From Brachionus rotundiformis (taxonomy: Eukaryota > Rotifera > Eurotatoria > Ploima > Brachionidae), in the NCBI GenBank assembly GCA_016802295.1, contig JAESIW010000200.1:4216327-4280326 (forward strand): 64,000 bases of DNA. The letters are read 5' to 3'. Positions 1-12,091 of the stretch are shown one piece after another. The notes under the pieces were generated by a model. That model was not told the origin of the DNA. It saw only the letters and a program-made list of their open reading frames with translations, and did no database searches. A program made the translations under genes and the position numbers. Within the stretch, counting starts at the first letter, position 1; each line of letters begins with the position of its first letter.

Positions 1-202
1 TTTATTTCATGAACTTTTTTGTTCTGGTGAAAAGTTGAAAATTTGGATACATATGCTGAAACTTTTATGTCTAAATTAATATATAAGAAAATGAGGAAAA
101 TTTTATTTACAGAAAATATTTAATTTTAATTGATTAAAAATTAAAAAGCATAATAATAGTGCATTTTTTTTTCTATTAAAATTAATAAAATTCAACCTTA
201 AG

Positions 203-3200
203 GTACATTACAATTGCCTACTTTTCAAATTCCACAATTTAAATGGTCACACATCCATAAAACTTTGCTAAATGATGTCCTTCTATCGATCGAAAACGAG
301 ATCGACACATGGAAAGGGCCTGACAATCAAGTCAAGTCTGTTCTTGAAGCCGTCAATCATGGGGATAATGCAATTTTTTGTGTCAATACAATTCATATAG
401 TTTCCCAAATGGCCGATATAATGACGAATGCGTGCGGAGGCTTACTTCCACTTTTGGCCAGTGCAACCACTGTCAATGTTAGTTTTCCACCTAATTTTAA
501 ACTTGGAAATCTTTAAAAATTATCTATTTAGAACGAAATAGATATTTCGGACAACTCTGAAGGAATGACCATTCAAGAAGCTAATCATTTCCTAGACAGA
601 ATCATTCGAATAACAGATTTAGTTGTTATTGGCTGTAATACCAATTTTAGTGAATTGGAAAAAGAAAAAAATCTACCAAATGGAGCAATTATAAAGCAAT
701 CACTTAGGCTAGCTTTTACATCAGCCGTAAAGACGTGTATTGAGTTTCGTAAAAATCCTGGAAGCCAGCCTTCTAATACTGCTTTAGTTGATATCCAAAA
801 CGAAGTAAAGCATTTACTAAACAAGGATCCAGTCGAAGCGCTAGTCGAGCTTCACATCAATCATACAAAAACTCCGGTTTCTAACAAAACTAGTCTCGTT
901 GGAACGAAAATTTATCCAGAATTTTTGCTTCAATATATAGATATATTTCGCTTGAGAGCTCTGGTCTATCGAGATACGATTAGAAATGATAAAAATAAAC
1001 TCAAGCCGTTTGTTATTGTGGTAATTGTTTATTTTAGCTCTAAAAATTTATTTATTACAAATTTTTAAATTATAAATTTATATTAACAAACTAAAATAAA
1101 TAAATTTTAAGGATGATGTTAAACAATCGCAGTTCATATCATTGTCAACTGTATATTTTATTTCAGTGTTAATGGTTTCAAGATACAGAGACATAATTGA
1201 ATCAAAAAATTCTAATGAAACAAGCCATCAGGCCAGTTCCAACGAAAATACTCCGAAAACAAATACTAAAAATATTCAGAGTGTTTCAGAAACAACATCA
1301 GTTGGAACAAATGGTAATTAAATTGTTTTTTTTGATAAAATTTATTCAAATTTTTTCAAAAGCAAGTCATGATTTTATTTTTGTAGATAACAGAAGTTCT
1401 ATTTTAGGTATAGAAATGAATATTATTGTTTTGTTCTTGTTTCTATTAACAAAAAATGAAAAAGCAATTTAAAATATTAAAAATAAAAAATATACACTTT
1501 TAAGTAAAATTATTGTCAATTCTTAATAACACAAGATTTCTGAAAAACTTACAGATTAAAAAGGTTTTTTTTAGAATAATGTTTATCTTAAAAGCAGCTC
1601 TTTTTCAATTTTATGATATAAATTTTATAGAAACTTTTTAAAAATCAAAATAAAAATAGAATAAAATAATTTACATGAGTAAGATTCATGGGAAAGATAT
1701 TTAACTTGAATAATATGTCTTTTTTTAAGATATAAACGGTTCATTTCTTTTACTATTTTTAAGCAGGTTATTTTTTATCTTTTAAAATTTAGACTTTATT
1801 TCTTAAACAGTCTTGTTGAAGGGAACAATTTTTACTATCAAAAATATTAATATTACTTATTTAAAATTTTCTTTCCCTTTATTTTCTCTAAGAAATATTG
1901 TATAATTGTTTTTTTAATAATTAATTGTTCAACTAAGGTTTAATCTTTCCAATGAAAGTGAATTCACATGTATAGAATTTTTATTTTTCAAAGCTTTATT
2001 TTTCTTATTAATTACAATGTATTTTATATTTATCTTGTTTTTTTTTTCTCTTCAGAGAGCTTGCCTCATTCAAATGGTAAATCAAATGGAAAAGATATTG
2101 ATGACCAGGAAAACGGTTCAGTTCATAGTTCAGCAAAATCCCAGGAAACAAATGAATTCAGCGAAATTGCATTGAGTGATCAACAACCTAATCAACAAGG
2201 CATTAACACAATTTCAAATATGCAAATTGACAACAATAACGACGAAAGACCTGAGTCGGCAACGAGCTCAAATTTGCCAAAGATATCTTCTAGCTCACAT
2301 AATGCTGAAACATTTTTAAAAGATGCTAATGTGAGCATAACTGAAAAGCTAGAAAAAGCTCTTATTAGCGCTGCCCCTCTTTTAAAAGATATTTTGGTCG
2401 AATTTTCTCAAATATTGTCAAAAATAATTGTTGGATCACATGGTCAAGAGCTTATTACTTCTGGCCTCTCGGCTTTACGTCAAACTAGCTCAGTAATTGA
2501 GCTTGTTATGTTACTTTGTTCACAAGAATGGCAAACTTCCCTTCAAAAACATGCTGGTCTATCATTCATAGAACTTGTCAATGAGGGCCGTCTTTTAGGT
2601 CATGCAAGCAAAGATCACATAGTTCGGGTTGCTGGCGAAGCTGACTACATTCTTAACAAACTAAGAGCTGATGATGTTAAAAAGCACTCGGATTTCGAGC
2701 AACTATGCTCTCAAACCCTTCAAGAACGAAAGGAAGAAGAAACTATATGCGAGCATTTGATAACTGCTGCTCGTAAACGCGACCATTATTTTGCCATCAA
2801 ATTAAGAGACAAAATCCTAAACCTAATGATGGATAAGCAAGGTTGTTGGTTTAATCCTCAAAAAGTTTTTAGCACATTCTGGAAATTGGATAATTGGGAA
2901 GATGACATTAGACGAAGAAGAAGATTTGTTAAAAATCCTAATGGAAACTCGCATCCAGAAGCAGTGCTGAAGTCTTCTTTGGAAAAGGTAGAAGACGCAA
3001 TAAATAGCAAAGATGAGATTATTATGAAACTTAACAAACCAGTTGCTGATTTGAATGCTATGAACTATATAGTTAATGAACAATTGCACATAAGTGATGC
3101 TGAGCTCGAACAAGAAGTCGCTGGACCAATTCACTATGCCACTAAGTGCAAGCTTATTTGCAATGTATGTGTTGTCTCTGGAACACTTTCTATAACATCG

Positions 3201-6200
3201 AATGAACTGTATTTCGAAGTGGACGAAAGTGACACTATTTTCAAAAATTTAGATCCAAATGTAAGTTATAAATTTGTATACTATTTTTAAGTATAAATAG
3301 TGAATTTTTTTTCCAAAATGAGATAAATCAGAACAAAAATTTTGCATCAATATTTACAGTTTTTAGACATTTTTTAATGATAACTTTTATAAATATAACA
3401 AAAAGAATTATTAGATACAAATTTATTAGTTCTTTATTCATTTCTTGTGGAACAAAGGGTCATTACTTTTGATTTCCACTCAATATGATCCTTTGCCTTC
3501 ACTCTTACTTCTCCCAATATAATATTCATTTAAGTCTTCCGTGATTGTCGACCTTCATGTTATTGCTGATCTTCCTACCTTTATTATCCCTTAAGTTGTC
3601 AATTGAATAGCTCTTATTTTTCACTCTTAATACATGTCCAAGCCACTTCAGTCTTTTATTCTTAATGCATTGGCTCGTTGGCTGTGATTTCATCCTTCGT
3701 TCAATGTTTCAGGACACTGAATCCCAAGATGCTTTTCCGGGCTACCAGTATGGAAAAAGATCGGAATTACGATTTAAAATTTTTCTTGGTTTATCTTTAT
3801 AAATTAAAATACGTTCATACTTTTATTCAATATCAATGATTTATTTCCAATATGTCTTATTACCAAAGTATATTCAATGATAATAAAACTAAGATAAAAT
3901 AAAAATTAAAGATAAAACTAATTTAAGAAAAAAATCTAAATTTTTTTTGCTAGCTTTTAGCTTATGCGGATAATTTACATGGAAAGTGGCATTTTAATGA
4001 GATTAGAGCGATATTCTCGCGACGCTATCTTTTGCAGAATGTTGGCTTGGAAATATTTGTTGCAAATCGATCCAGTGTCATGTTTGCTTTTACTGATAGA
4101 AGAACTGTTGAAAAAGTAGTCAACATATTGCCCAAAGTTGGAGTGGGTCCGCGTTATGGTCTTCCACAAAACCGACACACATCGCTTGCTTCTCCTCAAC
4201 AAATATTTAGATCGTCGAACATGACACAAAAATGGCAGCGTAGAGAAATCTCCAATTTCGAATATTTAATGTATTTGAATACAATAGCAGGTCGTACTTA
4301 CAACGATCTAAATCAATATCTAATATTTCCCTGGATATTAGTCAATTATGATTCTACAACAATAGACTTGGACTCACCTACTTCATACAGGGACTTATCA
4401 AAACCAATAGGTGCCCTCAACCCTACCAGAAAACAAATTTTCATGGAAAGATTTCAAAACTGGGATAATACCAGCATTCCGCCGTTTCACTACGGCACAC
4501 ACTACTCAACTGCAGCATTTACTCTAAATTGGTTGATCAGGATAGAGCCATTTTCAACCATTTTTCTAAATTTACAAGATGGCAAATTCGATCATGCTGA
4601 TCGGACATTTCATTCAATTTTAACTTCTTGGAAAAATTGTCAGCGAGACACTTCTGATGTCAAAGAACTGATTCCTGAATTTTTCTATTTGCCAGAGATG
4701 TTTTTGAATTTAAATGATTTTAACATGGGCGAAACACAGGAAAAGAAAAAAGTTAACAATGTTGAGCTACCATTGTGGGCAAAAGACGCCTATGATTTTG
4801 TACGCATAAATCGACTGGCTCTTGAGTCCGAATTTGTATCATGCCAGCTTCACCAATGGATAGACCTAATATTCGGCTATAAGCAGCGAGGACCAGAAGC
4901 AGTCAGAAGCTGCAATGTGTTTTATCACTTAACTTACGAAGGTGCAGTTAATTTGGATTCTATTGAAGATGCAGTAACTCGTCAAGCTGTTGAATCACAG
5001 ATTAAAAATTTTGGTCAAACTCCATGCCAGTTATTGACTGAGCCGCATCCACCGCGCAGTTCACCACTTAGCATATCACCAATGATGTTCACCCAACATA
5101 ATGACGATGTATGCATGATAATGAAATTTTTGTCCAACGCACCAATTATATTTGTAAGCGCGAATACAAATATACCAAGTTTCATTAGCCCAGTGATGAA
5201 TTCACACCAGTTTCAGCAAGTAATTGTAACCATAAGCTCTAAGCATGAGTTCAGCATGAACAAATACAACCCATCTGCTGCGCATCCCTCACAATCCACG
5301 GCAATAAATAATTACAATGCATACAATGAGGCGAATCAGACCACCACAAATTCAGCTCCAGAGAAAGTTAATTCGGGTACAGGTGCTTCTATAACTTCAC
5401 AAAATTTGAACAATCCAATAAATGCCAGTCAAACGAGTCCTCAACTCCAACAACAACTTCCAATCATTATGGATCAATTGCTGGCATTTAATACTGGTTT
5501 ACACAGACGTCAGCTTGGAGAGAATTTCGACGATAAGCTGCAGTTTAATCACAACAATTTTATTGTGACCTACGACAATAGATTTATTCTAGCAACAGGA
5601 TTTTTTGACAAAAGCTTTAGAGTTTTTAGCACAGACTCTGCCAAAATAGTTCAAATAATTTTTGGTCATTATGATTTGGTCACTTGTATAAACCGATCAG
5701 AAATGACCCAAAATGGAAATTGCTTCATAGCCACTGGTTCAAGAGACTCGACTTTAATGATTTGGATTTGGAACGGAATCAAAGGTTTGATAGTAAACAA
5801 AGACTTGTCAGCAGCAGAACCAAACGAAAACCCGAGTCCTGGTGCTATCTTGACTGGTCATATCCATCAGATAGTTGGTGTGGTAATTAGCAGTGAGCTA
5901 GGACTAGTGATCAGTGCTAGTGAGAATGGCCCTGTCCTGGTTCACACAGTCTATGGTGAGCTGTTGAGACAATTCGAAAACAAATCTGATATTTTGGAAG
6001 ATCCTACTCAATTGTACATGTTGCCAGATGCTGAAAATGTTTGCGCAATCTACAAAAATAATCATGTGGCTTTTTTTACTATTAATGGAAACAAACTGGC
6101 TGATACTCAAATTCAAGATGAAATTATCTATGTAATTTTTTTTAATTATATAAGAGACAAAAAAAATAAATTTTATTTAAGTCTGTCGCTATGAGCCAAG

Positions 6201-6496
6201 ATGGTCAGTATTTGGTAGTAGGCGGTGAAAAAGGAGTTGTCTATATATACAGATCACATGATTTATCGCTGGCATATTCTTATCCTCAATGTGATGCGAG
6301 CATCAGGTCAGTGGTAGTGACTCAAGATCAAAAGTAATTTTCTAACTTTTAATTTAACTTGGGCTCTAAACTTTGGCCTCTAAGGTATATTATAGCTGGT
6401 CTATCTACTGGTTGTCTGATTGTCTTCAATGTTAACTTCAACCTAATCACTTATCGAAAGAAAACAGAAGCGTCAAATAAATATCAATCAAAATAA
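203..6496 (+). CDS. Nbea: Neurobeachin/LRBA-type BEACH protein, C-terminal 1536 residues (5' part outside window)
   Basis: Scaffold of the neurobeachin/rugose family, a BEACH-WD40 protein in membrane trafficking and A-kinase anchoring (family knowledge). Exons: 203-477, 532-1020, 1112-1313, 2056-3260, 3954-6131, 6182-6333, 6385-6496. After a 2-nt carry-over at 203 the phases join into 1537 codons with the stop. Domain order seen: the neurobeachin armadillo-like middle region (FKWSHIHKTLL, YFISVLMVSRYRD), a low-complexity linker, then SITEKLEKAL through RRRRRFVKNP, a PH-like domain (GTLSITSNELYFEV, LHGKW), the BEACH domain (ISNFEYLMYLNTIAGR, FHYGTHYSTA, FDHADR, LALESEFVS) and C-terminal WD40 repeats. 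The codon before exon 203-477 is split, so upstream exons lie left of the window. Exon 2056 could be extended upstream as an open frame to 1968, but that part is intronic. A possible extra 21-nt exon is listed separately. Family assignment is near certain; NBEA versus LRBA is not resolved. Confidence 0.95.
1387..1407 (+). other. Candidate 21-nt cassette microexon in neurobeachin
   Basis: In the 742-nt intron 1314-2055 there is a strong acceptor (T-rich tract ending TTTTTGTAG at 1386) followed by 21 nt and a donor GTATAG at 1408. The segment is 3n, has no stop in the phase carried from exon 1112-1313, and would add seven residues (DNRSSIL) to the Ser-rich linker. Using it leaves a 73-nt upstream intron, close to the local norm. 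This is inference from splice signals only; RNA is needed. Confidence 0.35.
3430..3770 (-). mobile_element. Degraded non-LTR retrotransposon (LINE) reverse-transcriptase tail
   Basis: Antisense to neurobeachin, in the intron 3261-3953. The minus strand translates in broken frames to the usual C-terminal end of a LINE ORF2: RLKWLGHVLRVKNKS, then after a frameshift AKDHIEWKSKVMT. Stops and shifts show it is dead. Related debris lies at 15340-15720. Confidence 0.7.
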
Positions 6497-6957
6497 TAAA
6501 CATTCCGATACTTAAATTTATTTATTGAAATTAATGAGTTTAAAGAAAGTCTTATTTTGTTTTTTACATAATTTAAAAAAATTCTATTTTAAAAAAATTC
6601 ATTCATAGATAAATTAATTTTTTAGTTTTTAACAATTGTCTAAAAATTTTATCAATTTTTTTTCACTAATTAAAATATTCTAGTGAGAAAATAAAAATTG
6701 GAGTAGGTTTGCATCGTTTTTTGAATGACTAATTTGTGAAATTATCATTATTCAGATTAGCTTTTATTATAAACCTTTATTTTTTATTTTTCTAATGCAT
6801 TTTATCATTATTTCGATGATTTTTAATCTACTTAATAAATTGAATATTAATTAAAATTTTATTTTAATTATTTAATTCGTTTACCCTTAGGAACTTAATC
6901 AAAAGTGAAAACCTAAATAAAATTTTGGAACAACTTGCTTTTACCATTCATTTTAGA
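6497..6957. other. Intergenic, no gene seen
   Basis: AT-rich 3' flank of the neurobeachin gene up to the inverted-repeat element. No open frame of coding quality and no recognisable RNA gene. Confidence 0.6.
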
Positions 6958-7676
6958 ATTAGGAAAAAATAAAATTGGGTCTCCGTTTTCAACACAATTT
7001 CAAAACGCTCAGCACAAAATGATTTCTTCTCAACACAAAAATTAAAATCTAAAAAAAATACTTCAAGCACAAAAATTAAAAATGAAATTCAACACAGAAT
7101 ATTATTTTGAAAAAAAAACACTAAATACGACAAATTTTTTTTTATTAGTTACAAATAATGGAGGGAAATTTAATAAAAATTAATTTCAATTTTTATTTAT
7201 AATTAAAACAAGATGTTTTTATTTAGAAATGAATTTAAGAAATAATAAACAAATTGTTTACCTAACCCAAGATAAACCGATTGTTTATTCAAGAATTTTT
7301 TTCACTAAATTAGAATATTGTGCACATTTATTTGCATTAAGAGAACTGTTTAAAAAAAGAACCAATTTGTCAATAAACCTAAAAGAGCTAGAACAAAAAA
7401 TTCGGAATAATGGTTTTCTAGAGACTAATATCTTTTCTTTAAGCTTCGAAATTTACTTTATTATCATTAAATAAAATTAAAATAAAAATTTTATTATAAA
7501 CATTTTCCGGTTGAATAAAAAATTCTTTTAAAAATTATTTTCAAGCACAAATTTTTTGTGTTAACTGTCTTTTTTTTTAATACAATTTTTTTGTGCTTTG
7601 AAGAAATCGAATTGTGTTGAAAGTTTTTCCATTGTGCTAATTAGAAATTGATTGTGCTGAAATAATAATCCTAATA
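6958..7676. mobile_element. Putative 719-bp TIR element with paired arrays of a CAACACAA/AGCACAA motif
   Basis: Ends are a short inverted pair, ATTAGGA (6958-6964) and TCCTAAT (7670-7676). Inside the left end the motif starts at 6990 (CAACACA), 7011 (AGCACAA), 7031 (CAACACAA), 7066 (AGCACAA) and 7090 (CAACACAG). The right end carries the reverse complements at 7556, 7591, 7612, 7632 and 7652. Several steps are 20-21 bp, with one 35-bp step on each side. Such subterminal motif clusters are known transposase-binding arrays in hAT- and P-like transposons, so a non-autonomous transposon is the best guess. No clear target-site duplication was found. Confidence 0.45.
7229..7474 (+). CDS. Hypothetical 81-aa ORF inside the inverted-repeat element
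   Basis: Begins with ATG after an acceptor-like TTTATTTAG. The product is Lys/Asn/Ile-rich and has no recognised domain. Central sequence (SRIFFTKLEYCAHLFALREL) looks more protein-like than the flanks, while the C-terminal third is low complexity. It sits between the two motif arrays of the putative element at 6958-7676, so if real it may be the remnant of an element protein. It could equally be chance in AT-rich DNA. Confidence 0.2.
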   Translation: MNLRNNKQIVYLTQDKPIVYSRIFFTKLEYCAHLFALRELFKKRTNLSINLKELEQKIRNNGFLETNIFSLSFEIYFIIIK

Positions 7677-10073
7677 AAATTTCCAATTTTTTATATTTTT
7701 AATTAAATTAAATTTTTCAAATACTTAGATTACAAACTTCTTAGATATATATTCTTTCGGTAAACAAAACTTAAATAATTAAAAATGATATTGAATTTAA
7801 CTTTTTACTCAATTTCTTTATTTCTTCAAAATTAATTTGAATAAAAATAAATTATTTTATCGAACTTAAATTTGTGTTAATCAACTATTTATTACACTTT
7901 CTTAAGACTTAAGTCATAAAAAGAAAAATATTAAAAATTAACAAATATAGATCTATAGATGGCAATATTTTATCAGAAATTCAATGCTATTCTAGATTAT
8001 CTGTTAAATAGAGATTAATAGAAAAAAAGCTAATCAGATTCAAAAATATTCATTCAAAAGTAGCTCGTATCATATTTATTTCCAAATCATTGACTCAATT
8101 AATTGTATATAATTATCACTATTGGAATCAAAAGATACTTTTTGAAAACCAAGTTGAGCCTAAATAATTTAAATCATCTGCATATTCCAAAATTAATTTT
8201 GATTGATGTTAATTCCAATTAATAACAGTAGATCTTCATTTATTAGTTTAATGAAGTCAAGAGTTGTCAGTATAGATTTTTATCAAATAAAAGAAGCACC
8301 TAGGAAAAAGATTCTAAGTGCAAATTATCGGAGACTTCTCAAGAAACAAAATACGTCCCGGGGCTTGTTTTAGTTAATAAATTTCGGCTCTTTAGCTACT
8401 CTATTACAAGACATACGGTCCGAGCTCTTAATTAAAATCGATAAGACTTAAAACTGAAAAATTCTTTGGGCGTCAAAATTGATCTTGATTGCACACTTTT
8501 TGAAATTTTGACAGCTTAAAAAAAGTTTGAACAAAAGAAAGCGCTGAGTAAAATTTTTTCCTAATAATATGTAATTTGAGACAAATTTTTAAGATCTTTT
8601 ACGGTTGATAATTAAAGCATTCGATTGATTTCGTAACGTACTAATCTCATTTACCAAGATTATTATCGACCAAAATATTTGGCAACAAATTGTTGGCGAT
8701 TAAACCTATTAGTGCTCTATTGTTTCAATGTAATATGATACTATCTTGGCTGGGAAATTTAGTATTTTTTTATGTTATGGACAGATGGTAGAGCGAAAAA
8801 ATATTTTCCTGGTATTTTTATCAAAAAAATAGCATACTTTTAAAAATAGAAGAAAATAATTGAATCTAAAAAATAAATTTTGAGTTAAAAACTTATCTCT
8901 ATGTTTTTGATCATTTTTAATACAGTTTAAAACAAAAATAACATATTAAATGAATTCATTTGTCATTAGGAATGAGAAATTTTTTTAAAATAAAATGTGA
9001 AAATGTCTTTAATTATAATGATGATTACAAAAAAAAACTATTTTTATGAGATAATTAATAATAGTTTTGCCTAAAGAAAAATCAAGAGTCTATTAATCAT
9101 TACAGGTCAGTGACATGTGTATGTTTATCATTTTTTGGTTAAGAGCTAGATGATTTAGAATGGTAATTTAGCCCTAATCGATCATAATGACCAGCTCTTA
9201 TTCAATAAACCACTAAATCTTATCTTATCTGAATCGAGAATTATTATTAGGATTTAGGCTAGTGAGCCCTAATTATATCTTTTGTCTTCATTTAGAATAA
9301 ATTACTTGTCTTGATTTGGTCTTGCAAGCAATAATATCAGATCTGATAAATGTTTTTAAATTAGCTAGTGGATATTTTTGATTTATATCTTAGATTATTT
9401 ACTCCCATTGTCTGCATTGGTAATCGAACACCATGGTAACAGAGAGAACTAATAAAAATGATTGATTAAAGCTAGATTAGATCGCGTGTATGGCTCGAAT
9501 TCAATGTCAACTCTCATAACCCCGTAGCACCTTCAAGCTTATTCAAAATTTATTTATTTCATGAATATAAATTTAAATGACATGATATGTCTGCTTTAAA
9601 TTGAAGCTAATAAATTTAGATTTGTAAGCCTTTCTAATTAAAAATATAAACAATAATTGATTTTGATTTTGAGACGCGTTTCAAGCACAACTCATTAGAA
9701 TCTCATTTGGATCCAAACGGGAATTCGTAAACAATATGATCAAAGGCTTAAATATCTATCATATTTACAGTCTAATTAACGCAATTTGAGATTAAATATG
9801 ATTTTTAAAGAATTGCTTGAAATTTTCTTGAAACAATCCATGCTTATGTTTCGACATATATCTAATATGTTAATTGATCTTTTCAATTTACCGATTTTTT
9901 GTTTTATTTATTTTTTTAATATTAAAATTGTTAAATATTTAAAAGAAAAATTAAATCAAAATTGTCTTTATTTATATTTTTGAATTTTTTTTTTGAAAAA
10001 AAAATCCATAAATTTCATAAAAATTTATCGAATAATTTAAATAAAAAATTTACAAAAAAAATTAATTTAAAAA
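7677..10073. other. Long intergenic region, no gene seen
   Basis: About 2.4 kb of AT-rich sequence between the inverted-repeat element and mab-21, which is transcribed towards it. A 65-codon ORF at 9786-9983 is low-complexity Phe/Ile/Lys and is not supported. Confidence 0.6.
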
Positions 10074-11192
10074 CTAAAGTTGATCCAAGCACCTTGAATT
10101 GAAGAGCAATTCACGCTGCAGTTTCCAAGTAATCTTGGCCGCAAGATCCAAATATCGGTGATCTTTGCCTCGAAATAGGTCAACTTGTGAAGAAAAATAA
10201 GCCGGAAAACGTCTCGATTGCAAACAAGCTATTAGCTGCAGTGTAATTCCATTCAGTCTATCGCCAAGATTTGACTCTTCCCATTCCCATTCGTATGGAT
10301 GTTTTTCACATTCATACAAAACAAGACTTTTCATTATATAATAATTTATGACTTGACCAGGAAGGTCCAGATGCCTGTCGCGAAGGGTTTTTAATATTGA
10401 CAAACATTTACGTCTAGTTCCTCCAACTAGTAGTTTGTCTTCGGCTTCAGCAAAAGAAATTACCCATGAATCTCCTTCACTCGAGGACTGCTGTTGCTGC
10501 ATTATCTGTTGCTGCTGTTGTTTTTCTCTGGCGCCAGGGGATTCTTTGCTCAACAGATGAAAGCCTTCTAGCTTCACATCATTCACTTGACTTTCGGAGG
10601 GCCAATGTTTGGTTGCTGGCCAACCCGAAGCGCTCTTAGGCCAAATATTGTTGCATTTAAAGGCTGGAACTACATGCACTACGTATTTGTCTCGAATCTT
10701 AAGCCGAACCTCAGTAGTGCCAGATGAGTCATTTGGTATTAACTTTACCAAATCTTTGCACAAACACTTCTCGCAAGCTTGAGCTACCAGAGCATAGAAC
10801 CGGGCTCTTATTTTTCTGGCACTCAAATAACCCGAAGCGGTGATAAACTCGACCCATAACGACATGGAGCGTTTTCTTCCATCACTTAGCTTCAAAAGGG
10901 CGCAACCTGGCGCCGAATTGTCATCCACAAAGTTGAATACGCCCATTTGATTCAAGTATAGAACAGCCTCGTATTCGTATGGTGATAGAACACTAATACC
11001 TTCGAATTTACCTCTAGACTCGTTTAGCTGGGATATAAAACGAGGCTCTTGGATTTCAACTTCCTTGAGCACATCGTATACCACTCTGGCTATCTCATCT
11101 ATTGTGTTGGCTATTTGATTTTTGCGCTCAATAACTTTTTCTTCATAAAATTTTTGCAAATGATAATTGAACACTAGCTGGTTGGAAAGCAT
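10074..11192 (-). CDS. mab-21: Mab-21 family protein, single exon
   Basis: A 372-residue protein, near the ~359 aa of MAB21L1/L2, with the nucleotidyltransferase-like Mab-21 fold. These are developmental proteins without settled enzymatic activity (family knowledge). Hallmark stretches: DVLKEVEIQEPRFIS (N-terminal), VLYLNQMGVFNFVDD, GRKRSMSLWVEFITASGYLS and FKCNNIWPKSA in the middle, and LKTLRDRHLDLPGQ, LYECEKHP, LGDRLNGI near the C-terminus. An insertion of two glutamine runs (about residues 226-238, ending in serines) interrupts the loop between the two lobes and is taxon-specific. Intronless, as MAB21L1/2 are in vertebrates. The ATG opens MLSNQLVFNYHLQKFYEEK, matching the family N-terminus, so the start is secure. 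Transcription runs leftwards from a promoter near the 48-bp foldback. Confidence 0.95.
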   Translation of the reverse strand: MLSNQLVFNYHLQKFYEEKVIERKNQIANTIDEIARVVYDVLKEVEIQEPRFISQLNESRGKFEGISVLSPYEYEAVLYLNQMGVFNFVDDNSAPGCALLKLSDGRKRSMSLWVEFITASGYLSARKIRARFYALVAQACEKCLCKDLVKLIPNDSSGTTEVRLKIRDKYVVHVVPAFKCNNIWPKSASGWPATKHWPSESQVNDVKLEGFHLLSKESPGAREKQQQQQIMQQQQSSSEGDSWVISFAEAEDKLLVGGTRRKCLSILKTLRDRHLDLPGQVINYYIMKSLVLYECEKHPYEWEWEESNLGDRLNGITLQLIACLQSRRFPAYFSSQVDLFRGKDHRYLDLAAKITWKLQRELLFNSRCLDQL

Positions 11193-11419
11193 GGCAAATA
11201 AGTTAGCACTCTAGGCTCGAGTGATTTTAATAAAAGAAAATTATTTCTATATGAATATCTTCAATGTTTAAATAGTAAGAGGATTTTCTCTAAAAACAAA
11301 AGCTAATAGAATTTTTTTTACGAAATTTTAGAGAATTTATAGAGAACAAATAAAATAAAGATTATTTATATATAAATTTTTTTATTGGTTATATTAAATG
11401 AATCTACTTGAGCAGTTTT

Positions 11420-11549
11420 TAGCATAATTTAAGTCGAATCGATCAAATTAGTCAGCTAATGGGCTTTCTTAATAAATTTAAATATATAATTATATATACA
11501 CAAAGCCCATTAGCTGACTAATTTGATCGATTCGACTTAAATTATGCTA
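11420..11549. repeat. Perfect 48-bp inverted repeat (foldback) with 34-nt AT loop
   Basis: Left arm 11420-11467 and right arm 11502-11549 are exact reverse complements over 48 bp. The 34-nt spacer is almost pure A/T and is itself partly palindromic. It lies 228 bp upstream of the mab-21 start codon. No clear target-site duplication flanks it. Confidence 0.95.
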
Positions 11550-12091
11550 CATGTACATAAAAAGTTACTCTCGGAATCAAACAAATGTTTGAACCTGCTT
11601 TGTTTCTCAGTCTTTCTTTTATCTTTTTAAATTGAGATTGATTACTATCTAATTAAAATGATAAGTAGTTCTCTTTTGTACTGCTCCCTTTCTTTCTGGT
11701 AAAATAAGCGAATAAACGCATTAACGTGTAATTTATGAGGTAAGCATGTTTGTTTTCAAAATTAAGTTTTTTTTTTAAGTTGATTTTAATATTTGCTTTT
11801 ATTTTGGTTTTTATTATTTATTCACAAACATTTATATTAAGAGTAAAGTTTTTATTAATTGATCTTGAATTTCATGATAATATTTTAATAAAAAAAATTA
11901 TTAAATTTTTTAAATTGATTTTAGATACTTTAGATGCCGCTTTAAATCTTTGATTAAGTAAATGTGGAAAAAACAAACCATATTTTGAATAAAATAAAAA
12001 TAAAACTTGGAAAATAATTAATGATTCTGATTGATTTTTCGACAATTTTAAACAAGATTGATTAAGAAAAAAAATAAAAAAAATTCGTTTA
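11550..12091. other. Intergenic, no gene seen
   Basis: AT-rich. A low-complexity Phe/Leu/Ile ORF at 11750-11953 was examined and rejected. Confidence 0.5.

Noticed and set aside
1968..2055. N-terminal extension of the neurobeachin exon as a separate gene start
   Set aside because: The open frame runs through a pyrimidine-rich intron end; the real acceptor is at 2055 and the residues before it are AT-driven.
11750..11953. 67-codon plus-strand ORF
   Set aside because: Almost only Phe, Leu, Ile and Lys codons as expected from AT-rich DNA; no start context, motif or splice partner.
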